Shown here: piece after piece, positions 12,688 to 25,439 of the stretch
Position numbering within the stretch: position 1 is the stretch's first letter
How the letters are laid out: every line of letters starts with the position of its first letter
Assembly: GCA_905116865.2 (NCBI GenBank)
Contig: CAJHNH020004890.1
Span: 52,501-116,500, forward strand
Direction: 5' to 3'
Source: Candidula unifasciata
Taxonomy: Eukaryota; Mollusca; Gastropoda; Stylommatophora; Geomitridae
Length of the DNA: 64,000 nucleotides
Made by a program: the position numbers and the translations under genes
The notes under the pieces: model-generated
Seen by the model: only the letters and a program-made list of their open reading frames with translations
Told to the model about the DNA's origin: nothing
The model's database searches: none

Positions 12688-12908
12688 GCTATACTGCGCT
12701 ATAGCTATACTGTGCTCTGGGTACATTGTGCTATCGGTATAATGTGCTATGGGTACATTTGCTATGGGTATATTGTGCTATATGCACATTGTGTATATTA
12801 GGGTATATAGTGCTATATACAAAGTGTGCTATATATATATTATGCTATTTGTGTATTGTGCTGTATGTACATTGGATAATGTGTATTTGTGTTGTGTGTA
12901 TTTTATGC
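12688..12908. repeat. 16-bp minisatellite, right part
   Basis: The same GTGCTATGGGTATATT-type units as 11421-11981, resuming after the LTR. The array ends abruptly at the Nimb-like LINE fragment. Confidence 0.85.
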
Positions 12909-13590
12909 TGTCAATGCCGAGGTATGCGCGCTTATCAGTGACAAGTCAGATGAGACAGATGTAGTTATCTTCACAGACGGGTCCGTTATACGAGGACACA
13001 AGAGTGCGTGGGCGTTTAAAGCTCCCTCTTCAGACAGAACAGTTCAAAACGCCAGTGGTGCCTTCCCCATGACTACCAGCAGCATGACGATGGAGGTGAT
13101 GGCAGTGACACAAGCTTTCATGTGGCTAGAATTACAAGCTTATTCCGTCGTGGGTGCGCTGAGTGATTCTTTTAGAGTGAATTATCCCGAGGATAATAGT
13201 TTGTCATTGAAAAACTCTCCTGTGTGTGCAGTTACCTTCATATTCGTCCCAGGGTTTGCAGGCATTGTTGGTAATGAGAGAGATGTAGACTGGCAGGGGC
13301 TGCAATAATTGAAGACGATCGGCCCATGGATCAGGCATACATTGTCATTGCCCTTAGAGAGAAGGGGCGTTATGGGGATTTTGAAAGCAACATGTCCACA
13401 TCCTTTCTAAGAATACGAGAATCGAGAGTCCAATTTGGCACAGCCAAGCATGAGAAGCACACCAGACGCACACGGAGCCTTATTAACCTACATAGGACTG
13501 GCACTATTACTTTCACGACGCTGATGAATGTGTTGAGGGGAATCTGAGCGCCTAAGGATGTGTCCGGAGTGCTGTGAAAATAATCTAACT
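12909..13590 (+). mobile_element. Nimb-like LINE, RNase H and C-terminal fragment, degraded
   Basis: Starts in the region equivalent to VNAEV of the 52-kb copy. The RNase H block follows with IFTDGSVIRG, then TTSSMTMEVMAVTQAF, then LSDS, then FIFVPGFAGIVGNERD. The C-terminal module follows in another frame (HRTGTITFTTLMNVLRG) and ends near a CPEC-like CECCENN. Compared with the 52-kb copy, the active-site Asp of LSDS is kept, but the GHAG and ERADRLA segment is mutated (GFAG, ERDVDWQGL), and frameshifts occur near 13180 and 13300. It is 5'-truncated into the 16-bp minisatellite. The tail is a degenerate TAACTTATAACTCATAAC. Confidence 0.85.
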
Positions 13591-13659
13591 TATAACTCAT
13601 AACACAATCCTGAAAAATTAGCACACAAAATTATCCATTGAGCTCAGGCCAGGAGACAT

Positions 13660-13885
13660 ATGTGTGTGTGTATCTGTGTGTATGTTGTTGTTGTTGTTGT
13701 TGTTTTTGTTGATGATGTATAATTTCTTTAAACACAAACATAAATGAGTAATTTTAATGTTTTGAAAGAAGGCTATGACCAGAAGACAAAATATCTCACA
13801 CGTCGGGGGGGGGGGGGGGGGGGGGAAAAAAAAAAAGGGGGGGGGGGGGGGGGGGTATGTTATGGTCATATATATATATATATAA
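13660..13885. repeat. Cluster of short simple repeats
   Basis: GT and GTT runs at 13663-13705, a G/A/G homopolymer block at 13805-13855 and an AT run at 13869-13884. Assembly in the homopolymer block may be unreliable. Confidence 0.8.
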
Positions 13886-15765
13886 GAAAAACAATGTGAA
13901 CAACTTATGACAACCGGAAATACTTACGGAGCGGAAGACAGGGGTATATATCGAAAACCGATTCTTGACACTGCAGTCAGTACATATAGGCCTAAGGATA
14001 TCAGCACGTAAACTGACATATGCTGTTGGATATCGAATATAGGAAGCTCATGATTACCTACACGTCTGTCAGAAAAAACATATGCTGCCGTTGCTGCTGA
14101 TGATGATTATGATGAAGATGATTAAGATGATGATGTTAATGATGATGATAATGATAATTATGACAAAGAGGGTTGGGTGGGGATTTATTTCAGTTGGAAA
14201 TTAGAAAATAACCATCTTGCATTTGATGGAGTAAATGGCTGACTGCTCCATAAATAAATATCATCTAACCGAAGATCACAGAGTCCCAAAAACCTGGCAA
14301 GAATAACCGTAAATCTCCCTCTAACGTTTTTCATGCTGCACTGTTATAAATTTTCAGTGATCTTTTGCTCATCAATTTATTCCTGGAGAAAGTACAGCCA
14401 GACTTGAATGTACCAGCAATAATCAGCTGCCGATGTCTCGCTCGTGCCTGACGTTCACCGTCAGAAATGGAACACTCACTAAAATAGATCAGATGTGTGG
14501 TTTTCCCGCCGAACGCGCGATTTACCCGTTTGCGACTTCCTGAAAAGATTTTTTTCTCTCGTGTCAGAAATCATCAAACGGTGTTTAAAGGAAACTGCAT
14601 TATGTACGTTCAATTTCCTACATGATCAAAATCATTTGTTTGTTTCATATTTCATTTTATGTCTTGATAATGCGGAATTGTCAGATTGCATCAAAAATCA
14701 CTTTCTTCGTTTGCATTGTTGGATGGTTGAAGAAACAAGTTTCCAGATATTATGCAAGTATTCTACACTCTACCGATCAAAACCTTACCAGTTTATTGTT
14801 ATACAAATAAGCAGGTGATGAATATATTGTATTGGAATCATTCATAAGGGACAGCAGTTGGCAGCATAGACCGATAGTTGTGAGAGAACCACATGTACCT
14901 CGTTACGCTTACGGTGATGAGAATGTTGCTGCTAAAGTGTAAAGTGCAATCGTTGCCTCGACAAACTACCCATACTGAAAAATGACCTCTGAGGTATACA
15001 GTTCAACAGACACCTCGATAAGCCAAGTGTTGAGAATATCGTTGCTGAGGTGTACGATACAATAGGTGACGTGATCATTTAAACTGTGATAGTTTCGCCT
15101 TTGAAGTGTATGTATGGTGCAACAGACTATTCCATAATCTATTTTAGCGTATACAGCACAACAGCTGAAATCGACAGCCACTAGGTGTTGAATTTTCGGA
15201 ATATTCTCGCCCCCATGATAAATACGGTTCAAAAATCTTGTTTTCACGCTTTAACAAATATCTCCAAAACTCATGACGGATCAAGACAAATTGTTTCCTG
15301 TGGCCTCAGATTTCCCATGTCCTAAACAGTTTTTTTTTTAATTTGCAGTTTTATTTGTGCTGTTGATTCCTTTAAGTGGCAAATATCTTTGATTGACTAA
15401 TAATTTGTGTAGCCCTTACATGACATATACAGTAATTGACACACGCGGAGAGATTGTTTGGACATCAATTCACCTGTGCAGCGATGCGTATTGATTATTT
15501 TTGGTAGCCTATACAGCAAACAATGACATTAATCACAAAATTTACCACATCTCACTCGGAGGCGAGATTTCGTGGCCGTTCCTGGAGGGGAGAGGGAGAG
15601 GGTCTTATGTTGTAGGGGTGTTATCAAATGCCTTCCTTCCCACTCTATACACACCGTGGTGAAAACTGGCTCGCGTTCGTTCGAAGCTATCAATACACTA
15701 GCTCCCAGACGAAACTGTAGCTTTCTTGTCGCAATAGTCTTTAGAGTGGACCACTGTCGTTATAT
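13886..15765. other. Unique sequence, no gene recognised
   Basis: Holds a short GAT-rich run at about 14092-14165. The frame at 14495-14818 (107 codons) has no recognisable domain and no convincing exon borders. Nothing else can be supported. Confidence 0.45.
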
Positions 15766-15860
15766 GGTGCTGTAGGTACATTGTGCTATGTGTATGTTGT
15801 GCTATGGATACATTCTGCTGTGTGTATATTGTGAAATGTGTGTATTGTGCGTATTTTTGA
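15766..15860. repeat. Outlying fragment of the 16-bp minisatellite
   Basis: Five or so units (GGTACATTGTGCTATG, TGTATGTTGTGCTATGG) match the array at 11421-12908 but lie 2.9 kb away, separated by unrelated DNA. Confidence 0.75.
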
Positions 15861-16784
15861 AATGTGTTGTTGTTGTGATTAGTTCCTAAGACTCTACGGT
15901 TAGTGAGTATTGAATCGGGGTTTTTTTTTATTTTTTTTATTTCTATGCGAACTAATGCGAAATCACACAGTCGAGTAAGATGTGGGGTGAGATTCTTGAG
16001 TTGTACCAAATCCGCATCTCACGGGTTACAAATGCTGGAGATGACCACCAGAGAGTGAAACGCTTATGACACCCATGCAATCTGATGTTGCCAAAAGTTT
16101 CACTTATTTAGTTAACTGTAAGCATGCTGGTTGTTTGCTGTGAATTTGGTGTCTGTTTTTTTTTTCCATACAACAAACAAAAACGAAAAATAAAACTAAA
16201 TGTTTGTTAACATTAAAGAAGAAATTGGTTAGCTCGCCGTTAGTCTCCCCAGACCCGGCGCATATACACACTAGCTCACTTCTGATTGGTAGTTCCTGAG
16301 CCCCGTAACCTTCGCACGCGGTTGTGGGTGTTCCGCAATGTCGTTGATATCGCATGTTGTATATTTCAGCACGCACGCACATGGAGAGACTGGGTCTAAC
16401 ACAACCCACCACCCCCTTTCCCAAAGAGTGCTGCAACCTGTGTAACAGGTATTCTCTTTCTCGGAATGAAAACGTAAATGCAAGACATTACAGAAACCAA
16501 ACAACAGAGCGGGACACATCTGAAACCTTCAGGATAGTCGACCAGCCCAAAGAAGAGTGACATACTCTATTTAGGGAGACAAACGTTGAAGTTACCGAAG
16601 AATTCTTACAAGGATAGGATTATTAAAAGGTTGCATGGCCAAATGTCAACAACTGACACCAAACGGTTACCGAGTTACATCACTGTAAAGTTTGACACGA
16701 GTTCTGGAACGGACTTAGTCAGCAGACTTACGTGTTTCTTCATAGAGGTGTTAGCTTCCATTAACGCATATTCTTTCTTCATAG
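15861..16784. other. Sequence upstream of the receptor exon
   Basis: No upstream exon or promoter element can be assigned with confidence. The end of the stretch (TTCTTTCTTCATAG at 16771-16784) is a good 3' splice acceptor, so at least part is probably a 5' intron of the receptor gene. Confidence 0.45.
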
Positions 16785-17092
16785 GCTCACAGATGAATAA
16801 TTCCCAGGAGCAATCAGCCTCAGTGGCCGGAAACGAGACATTTGGGGACAACAGCAGTCTGGTGTATGAAATCTACGAGTACGATTATGAGGAATCGCAT
16901 TACCTGCCCTTGTCAGAGGCGCTGCCTGTTACCTTGACCTACTCGCTGACCCTGATTCTAGGTGTCATCGGCAACTTTCTAGTGATATTTTCTGTTGCCT
17001 ACTACCGTCGGATGAGAACTACCACCAATGTGTTTCTATTCAGCCTGGCATCGGCGGACCTTCTTCTGGTGCTCATCTGTGTACCTGTCAAG
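16785..17092 (+). CDS. Class A peptide GPCR, first coding exon (N-terminus, TM1, TM2)
   Basis: The exon follows the acceptor TTCTTTCTTCATAG. I place the start at the ATG at 16793, giving MNNSQEQSASVAGNE and 100 codons to the donor. The longer frame from 16586 would read through the acceptor. The N-terminus has three N-glycosylation sequons (NNS, NET, NSS) and an acidic stretch (YEIYEYDYEESHY). TM1 spans about residues 47-70 with the class A signature GVIGNFLVIF. The short loop YYRRMRTTTN leads into TM2, FSLASADLLLVLICVPVK, with the conserved LA.AD. The exon ends AAG|GTAAGC, phase 0. In the family, such receptors sit in the plasma membrane and couple neuropeptides to G proteins. The TM2 end resembles invertebrate cholecystokinin- or RFamide-type receptors, but subfamily is inference. 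No TM3-7 exon is recognisable in the rest of the window, so the gene is partial here. Confidence 0.82.
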
Positions 17093-18439
17093 GTAAGCTC
17101 ATTGTTAGTCCTCTCTCTCCCAGGACAGCTATAGGGTTTGTGATTAATGCAACATTCCTCTCTGGAGGGAGAGGGAAGGTGAGGTTGCAGGCGCACCACC
17201 ATAGAGAATACATGAGGGGTCTAAACCCCGTCCACTTTCCAAGAAAATTATTTTACTGACGGCAAGCTGAAGGAGTTTACGCTTTTGTTAAATTTTGCAA
17301 TAATGGTGATTATTATCATGTGCTGAATAGGAAACACGATTATATTTAAAATAATGTGGACTGTATACAGTAATGTAGTCTATGGGGTTCAAGCTTTAGG
17401 TGACCCTCTGGACATGCGTCATTGCATTCTGGGAGAGACCCTAACATTTGGGTAGAGGGTGGGTGGTGGGTGGGGGAGGAAGGGGGGGGGGGATGTTCAA
17501 CAACCGCTCTGTGGAGTCTCTTATCTTTAACTTCTTCACTAGCAGACAGTAATTGCATCAAAACATTCAGCCAGCCTGTGTACATTAAAGCACCAGTCTT
17601 TGAGTCTCAGGGAACTAACAAAAAAAAAAACTGGCACAAAATGAGTTAAAATAGCCACTGCTATAGAACGGATTAACAAAACACAACAATAGAATATAAG
17701 AAGTTATTCCATGCAAATGATGTAGAGAATCATGACTACACGTCTGGTAAGTTGCATGGTAGTACAACAGAAACAATCACGTCATGTTTCTTGAACAATT
17801 CTTGGTGTATCACACTAGCCGTGTTGTCAGGTGTGTACCGCATGTGTGTCCAGGCTCTCTCCACACTGGTACTGGACCACTAAGATACGCACTTGCCAAG
17901 CTGTCTAGGGTTGTTATAATAGTGTCAATAGTCGCAAGCCGCAGCTTTAGATATCTCTAAACACAGGTCGACCGTCAAAGACTGTACACTGTATTCAGAC
18001 ACGACCCGTGGAAATAGCTTGCATCACGTTATATCATTAATACACAATACTATAGTCATTCTTCCTTCTTCCCATGTAACGATTCAAGACGCTGCACCGA
18101 AGAAGTCTTGCCACAGCCATGTTCCAATGGCTGCTATCTATATTAATAAAAATGTTAATTTTCCGATGTTGTTAGCTCTAAACTCGGAAACTACTGAACC
18201 GATTGCTTTAGAATTTTCACACAACGTTGCCTCTGACTCAAAGCGTGATTTTGTTTCATAAAATGGCACAAACCACAAACGACGTAGCTTCAGCAACGGT
18301 CAAAAAACATTATTTGTTTCGTTGCCCGCCAGGATTTATTTTTAATCGATTAGCCACCTTTGACTGTGTAACACCGATCTTCACATTATTGCTAAATATT
18401 TTCATTTCTACTAAATGCTTGAGTATTTAGAAGCGTAGT
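17093..18439 (+). other. Probable first part of the receptor intron
   Basis: Begins with the donor GTAAGC. It includes a G-rich patch near 17455-17490. At 18120-18340 a segment (TTGTTAGCTCTAAACTCGG, ACTACTGAACCGATTGC) looks like dispersed-repeat sequence that I could not classify. No further receptor exon is seen. Confidence 0.5.
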
Positions 18440-19060
18440 TAGTTGTAGGCATCTCTCATTTTAACCGGGTGATAGGGGTTCGATTCCCCGCTGGGTAATA
18501 TATATTTTTTTTATTGGCTAACTGGGTGGCTGCCACGTTTTGTTGTGGTTTATAGCTAGGCTGCAATATCTACGCTTTTTCCCGTTTGATTTTGGGGTTT
18601 ACAGCTAGCCTGCGATGGTGGCGACGTGATGCTCAATGTTCATGTCACGGGTAATACTCGTTTGCCCTTGAGAGGGCGGTTGGCACGTTGTGTTGTGGTT
18701 TACAGCTAGGCTGCGATATCTGACCTAAAGTCTTCAGTCTTCGATAGTAGAGTAGTAAGTTCCACCCTTCATGCGGATGACCGGTGTTCGATTCCCCACT
18801 GGGTGCTAATTTTTATTTTTACAGCTAGCCTGCGATGGCGGCGACGTGATGCTCATTGTTCATGTCACGGGTAATACTCGTTCGCCCTTGAGAGGGCGGT
18901 TGGCACGTTGTGTTGTGGTTTACAGCTAGGCTGCGATATCTGACCTAAAGTCTTCAGTCTTCTGTAGCAGAGTAGTAAGTTCCACCCTTCACGCTGATGA
19001 CCGTTGTTCGATTCCCCGCTGGGTGCTAATTTTTATTTTTTCCTATAAGGACCGATTGGC
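18440..19060 (+). repeat. About 220-bp tandem repeat with tRNA-like box, possible SINE array
   Basis: Two adjacent units (about 18600-18820 and 18821-19040) share ACAGCTAGCCTGCGATGG, CGGCGACGTGATGCTCA, GTCACGGGTAATACTCG, GAGAGGGCGGTTGGCACG and TTTACAGCTAGGCTGCGA. Each closes with GTTCGATTCCCC, GCTGGGTGCTAA and a T-rich tract. Partial units flank them at 18440-18600 and 19040-19090. GTTCGATTCCC matches a Pol III B box, so the unit may derive from a tRNA-related SINE amplified in tandem. A fragment also occurs at 42285-42360. No intact tRNA cloverleaf was found. Confidence 0.65.
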
Positions 19061-19129
19061 ACTTTGTGTTGTGGCTTACAGCTAAGTTGCGACACTTGCG
19101 CCTTTCGCCTAAAGACATCCGATTTCAGT

Positions 19130-19848
19130 TAAGTCCCAATTGGCCTCGCCCTGACGCTTCACTTGATCAAAAATTATTCGTCGATGACAGAAACTGTTAA
19201 CTAAGACGGCTTACAGTCCAGTTTAATTTGGGTGGACACGGATGCCAAGGTCAGTTAAAAATCGTTCCTTCGGAGAGGGAGAGATGTCGGGTATGGGGTA
19301 GTTTTCTTCGCTATTCGTGAGTATACTGTACTTTTTACTGTGGGTTCTATCACTGGTTACGTGATAAAGTTTTTTTTTTTTTATGTCGGGGGCAACATTA
19401 AACTAAATAGTCCAGCATGCGGCACTAACTTTTAACACTGACCTGCACAGACTGTATTGACAGTTTTTGTTGTTGTTGTTGTTGTTGGTGGTGGTAGTGG
19501 TTGCAGTAGTACTTGTACTGGATGGGTGATGTGGTAGCTGTTACACTGGCCACATTTACATCTCAGTACAAGTTTATGCTACCTATTTAAGTCTGGGTGG
19601 ACACGGATGCAAAGCTCAATTTAGTTACAATATTTAGTCACATGGTGACTTGCCCATCCTTCGGAGAGGATGATATGTTTGGGAAAATAGGGGGAGGTTG
19701 GTATGCCAGACACAGTTAGCTAAGAGAGCTTAAAATAATATTTTAAAGTTAGTTCTCATTTCTCAACTATTTCTTTTTTAATAATTTCGCCAGGTGATGA
19801 TTTTTCAATCCTTCGGAGAGGGAGATATGATTGGTGGAGGATGGGGGG
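19130..19848. repeat. Diverged dispersed-repeat cluster with SINE B-like part
   Basis: TCCTTCGGAGAGG occurs at about 19264, 19657 and 19810, and GGGTGGACACGGATGC at about 19229 and 19597. The segment 19525-19600 (GGGTGATGTGGTAGC, GGCCACATTTACATCTC) resembles the central domain of SINE family B in minus orientation. I read the region as two or three decayed SINE-type copies. A GTT run at about 19465-19485 is also present. Confidence 0.45.
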
Positions 19849-20060
19849 GGGGGGGGGCTCGGTGATTTGCTCGGTGATATGCTAGGCTATATGCTCGGTG
19901 ATATGCTCGGCTATATGCTCGGTGATATGCTCGGTTATATGCTCGGTGATATGCTAGGCTATATGCTCGGCTTTATGCTCGGTGATATGCTCGGCTATAT
20001 GCTCGGCCTTATGCTCGGTGATATGCTCGGTGATATGCTCAGTGATATGCTAGGCTGGTA
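19849..20060. repeat. 12-bp minisatellite, first block
   Basis: Units of 12 bp (ATGCTCGGTGAT alternating with ATGCTCGGCTAT), preceded by a G run. Because 12 is a multiple of 3, all frames stay open and give MLGD/MLGY repeats. Confidence 0.92.
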
Positions 20061-20199
20061 ATCTAGTAATCTGGTAATCCTAGTTTCAGCTTCATAGCAA
20101 ACGGGTCACCCCACATATGCTCCGCTCCTGTGCCAACGAAAAACAAACGCAGCTCACAGTGTCACGCCATGCACTCAACTCAGAAGCTGGGCGACGAAA

Positions 20200-20905
20200 C
20201 TACTATGCTAGGCTATATGCTCGGTGATATGCTCGGCTATATGCTCGGTGATATGCTAGGCTATATGCTCGGTGATATGCTCGGCTATATGCTCGGTGAT
20301 ATGCTAGGCTATATGCTCGGTGATATGCTAGGCTATATGCTCGGTGATATGCTAGGCTATATGCTCGGTGATATGCTAGGCTATATGCTCGGCTATATGC
20401 TCGGTGATATGCTCGGTGATATGCTCGACTATATACCCGGCTATATACTCGGCTATATGCTCGGCTATATGCTCGGCTATATTCTCGGCTATATGCTCGG
20501 CTATATGCTCGGTGATATGCTCGGCTATATGCTCGGCTATATGCTCGGCTATATTCTCGGCTATATGCTCGGCTATATGCTCGGTGATGTGCTCGGCTAT
20601 ATGCTCGGCTATATGCTCGGTGATATGCTCGCCTATATGCTCGGTGATATGCTCGGTGATATGCTCGGCTATATGCTCGGCTATATGCTCGGTGATATGC
20701 TCGGCTATATGCTCGGTGATATGCTCGGCTATATGCTCGGCTATATGCTCGGTGATATGCTCGGTGATATGCTCGGTGATATGCTCGGTGATATGCTCGG
20801 TGATATGCTCGGTGATTTGCTCGGTGATATGCTCGACTATATGCTCGGTGAAATGCTCGGTGATATGCTCGGCTATATGCTCGGTGATATGCTCGGTGAT
20901 ATGAA
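20200..20905. repeat. 12-bp minisatellite, second block
   Basis: About 59 units of the same 12-bp repeat after a 140-bp unique interruption (20060-20199). The 266-codon frame is (MLGD/MLGY)n. A different frame gives ICSV/ICSA. No signal sequence, splice site or non-repeat domain supports expression, so I treat it as non-coding. Confidence 0.93.
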
Positions 20906-20998
20906 ACCGGAAAATAGGTCTATCGTCTAATATACATATTACACACTCTCCTTATTTGTCAAAGTTTTAATCTTTACTCCAAGGGAATAAATTTATCT

Positions 20999-21004
<6 letters not shown>

Positions 21005-21076
<72 letters not shown>
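21005..21076. repeat. (AT)n microsatellite
   Basis: About 70 bp of pure AT dinucleotides. Confidence 0.97.
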
Positions 21077-21079
<3 letters not shown>

Positions 21080-21704
21080 TAAATTGCCTATACTTCCAAG
21101 GGTCATAACCCTTTATATATCCACCATATAATGCTCACACCTTATTCAACTCGCTTTATTTTCTAAGCCTCACCATTATGATTTCTTAACAATTATTTAA
21201 CAGCTCGTTTAACACTGCTGATCGCTATTCTAGGCCAAAATCTTACGACTACGGAAATATAAAACAGAATATCTTATGTACTCAAACGATTCTACAACAG
21301 ATTATCGTGTCATTTGCGTGCATTACCTGCTTAGAAATTCCCGTTACAAGTACGTCCCTGTTTCTGTGTAATACCTGAGTTTTGCCACAATGACAGAAAC
21401 ACACCACACATAATGCTACACTGGCCTCTCCTAAAGACGAAAGTATAAATGTAAACAGTAGAGCTGAAATAGCTAGTCAGCAGCAAAACCTATGTGAATG
21501 GCTCAGAGTTCGGTAATAACTAACGTCAGACAATTTTCAGCTTAGGAAACAGAGCTGCTAGAGAAGTCACTTAACGAGAAAAACATCCAAGATCGAAAAC
21601 TTGCAACCAGGCAAAGTTTGGTTTTCAAAATTGTATCCAAGGAATATAATTCAAGGCGGTATTTCTAGCAGATGAACACAACGCCTATTAACCACTATAT
21701 TATA
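21077..21704. other. Unique sequence, no gene recognised
   Basis: AT-rich DNA with stops in all frames. No repeat or exon was seen. Confidence 0.45.
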
Positions 21705-22030
21705 TTCTTATTGTATGAGTCGCGTATGGACGAAAGTCATATGTATAAACTCGAGAAATACAGTGACCTCTGGCTGGTCTGATGGGAGAAGAAGCGTACC
21801 CAGTAAGAATCTTCGCCGTCGAGGTAGGCGCTAGAAGTCTGATTTCCACTTCTATGTACAATGTGATAAAGCAGCTGGGTCTGCGAGGAATCGAGCGCAA
21901 ACGATCACTAAAACAACTTGACGAAGCTGCTGAGAGGGCTTTGAAATGGCTCTGGACTAACAGAACGTCGTGGGGGACGGGCCTCGGTAGGCTGGTTCGG
22001 GTATCTAGTGGAAAAGAAAATCTTATCTCT
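21705..22030 (+). mobile_element. C-terminal remnant of an R2-superclade LINE (restriction-like endonuclease)
   Basis: The translation reads ESRMDESHMYKLEKYSDLW, then, after a frameshift or stop at about 21780, VRIFAVEVGARSLISTSM and IKQLGLRGIERKRSLKQL, then EAAERALKWLWTNR. The RMDE.H..K..KYSDL helix and the following VEVG segment are typical of the end of the PD-(D/E)XK-like endonuclease in R2/Hero/NeSL-type LINEs. The catalytic RPD and ELTVP strands upstream are missing. The minus-strand copy at 25440-26720 carries the matching IFAVKEGSRVLISTSMYNVL, so both derive from one family. The following 22031-22430 may be its 3' UTR. Confidence 0.75.
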
Positions 22031-22680
22031 TAAGTTCATCGTGACCGAATTGTCTGCCGGTGTCATTCTGCCTATTGTCAACAAAGTCTAACATGTGTCT
22101 GATGAACCAACCGTAAGGTTGCCACTTGGTCGTCAAGGTGTTCTGACTGGTCTAATAGGCTACCGCAGAGACTATGTAAATAAACTTCGAATCTCACAGT
22201 ACCTGTTGCATAGTCACCATGTTCGTCGTGTCCCTGTCCAAGAACATCCGGTAATACGTGCAGCAGGAGCAGATCAAGCGTGAGCTTCGTGATCTCAGGT
22301 GGGTCCACCCTCTGAAATTATCTAGTAGCTCGTGGACCGAAACAACTGTGGACGAGGGATCACTTCTACTGATGATTGGTAGACTCCTGCTGTACATGCT
22401 CCCCTGTGGAGTTTCTTCTTAATCTTATTATAATGGTTTTCTTTATCAGATCTTCATGATGTCTGCTCAAATCCCTGTTAATGTCTATTCTTTTGTTTTT
22501 CTTTTTCAAGGAATATAATCTATTTGGATGTTTTTAGTCAATCTAAATTGACTGTTAGTTTATATTTTTAATTCTATTTGCATTCAGGAAATATAACCTC
22601 CAGATACCTTTGTAGCAGTGCTGGATACTGCCTGAGAAACATCCATGTTCATAGACTTCTAGAGTAATTTAATTTCGGTG
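22031..22680. other. No gene recognised; possible LINE 3' UTR
   Basis: Overlapping short frames on both strands carry no motif. The position downstream of the R2-like remnant suggests 3' UTR for the first part. Confidence 0.35.
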
Positions 22681-22687
22681 ACAACAA

Positions 22688-22772
22688 TATCTACAAGCCG
22701 TCGCAGTATAGTGGTAAGCACGTTCAACTCCCTTCCCGTGGTCATCAGTTCGAATGATGTTCTAGACGGGCA
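22688..22772 (+). other. tRNA-like sequence, pseudo-tRNA or SINE head
   Basis: CCGTC and GACGG could pair as a short acceptor stem. CAGTATAGTGGTAAGCAC fits a D arm and A box, and ATCA-GTTCGAA-TGAT forms a perfect T arm. The anticodon arm is not convincing and the B box deviates (GTTCGAATGA). It is therefore a pseudogene or the head of an unidentified SINE, not a functional tRNA. Confidence 0.4.
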
Positions 22773-24640
<1,868 letters not shown>

Positions 24641-24766
24641 GTGTGTGGGTGATGGTGTATGTTAGGGGCGTGTCCATGTATGCTTGTTAGTGTATGTATG
24701 GTTGGTAGTGTGTGTATGTGTTGTTTTCTTTTGTTTTTTGTGACTGTGTTTGAAACAGTTCTTGTG

Positions 24767-24982
24767 CCCGACTCTCTAGCGTAATTGGCTAAACCGGGCT
24801 GCGCGGTGACCGGGTAAAGAACTCCTTGTGGTCCGGGCTCGCTCCTGGGGTAGGCAGAAAAGACACATTTCTCACAGATTTATGGTATTTATCATAGAAT
24901 CAAAGCCGAAGGGTTGCGATATCCATAATACCGAGCCTAAGGGTTAACAACTCGTGGCTTCTGGATACATAAAAAAAAAAAC
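24767..24982 (+). mobile_element. SINE family A, copy 1
   Basis: A tRNA-derived head (CTAGCGTAATTGGCTAAACC as A-box region; GGTCCGGGCTCGCTCC as B-box region) is followed by a body with ATTTATGGTATTT, GGGTTGCGATATCCATAATA, CCGAGCCTAAGGGTTAACAA and TGGCTTCTGGATACA, then an A tail. The 9-bp repeat GTTCTTGTG flanks it at 24758-24766 and 24983-24991. About 216 bp long and alignable end to end with copies at 32440 and 58464. Confidence 0.85.
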
Positions 24983-25039
24983 GTTCTTGTGTATATAGGG
25001 GTGTATCTGCAGAAGTGGGGCTGTATGAGTATCTGAGGG

Positions 25040-25245
25040 TGGCGAATACTATATAGTTCTTTGTCCATGACTAGATGCTTGTTTATGTATAGGTGGTTGT
25101 CTATGATTATGTTTGTATGTATGTATAAGATTTTATGGGTATATAACAGTGTTCAAAGATGTGTGGGTGTATGTGTGTGTATATGGTATGGCGCTTGTAT
25201 GTGTATATGCAGTTGCTTATGTATGCGTGTATGGACAGGAGTGGT
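25040..25245. repeat. Degenerate TATG/GT-rich simple repeat
   Basis: Imperfect GTATGTGTGTA-like runs without a fixed unit. The 93-codon frame here follows from the low complexity. Confidence 0.55.
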
Positions 25246-25439
25246 GTTATTAATGCTTTGCGAGTTTCATATACCAAAGAAGATCACGACAACAAGCTGG
25301 ACTGAGTATCATGCTTATAGGGTACCGCCCCATAGGCATTGACGAGGTCCAACCATATCACATGCAATCAATTCAGTTCTCTCTGTCTTAGACTTTCTAG
25401 ATACTATAACCGGCCAGAGTGACAAGTTAACGATTGATT

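Noticed and set aside
16586..16784. N-terminal extension of the GPCR frame from 16586
   Set aside because: It would cross a strong splice acceptor (TTCTTTCTTCATAG), and the sequence lacks signal-peptide or conserved features.
18440..19060. Functional tRNA genes
   Set aside because: Only B-box-like motifs; no cloverleaf with anticodon arm.
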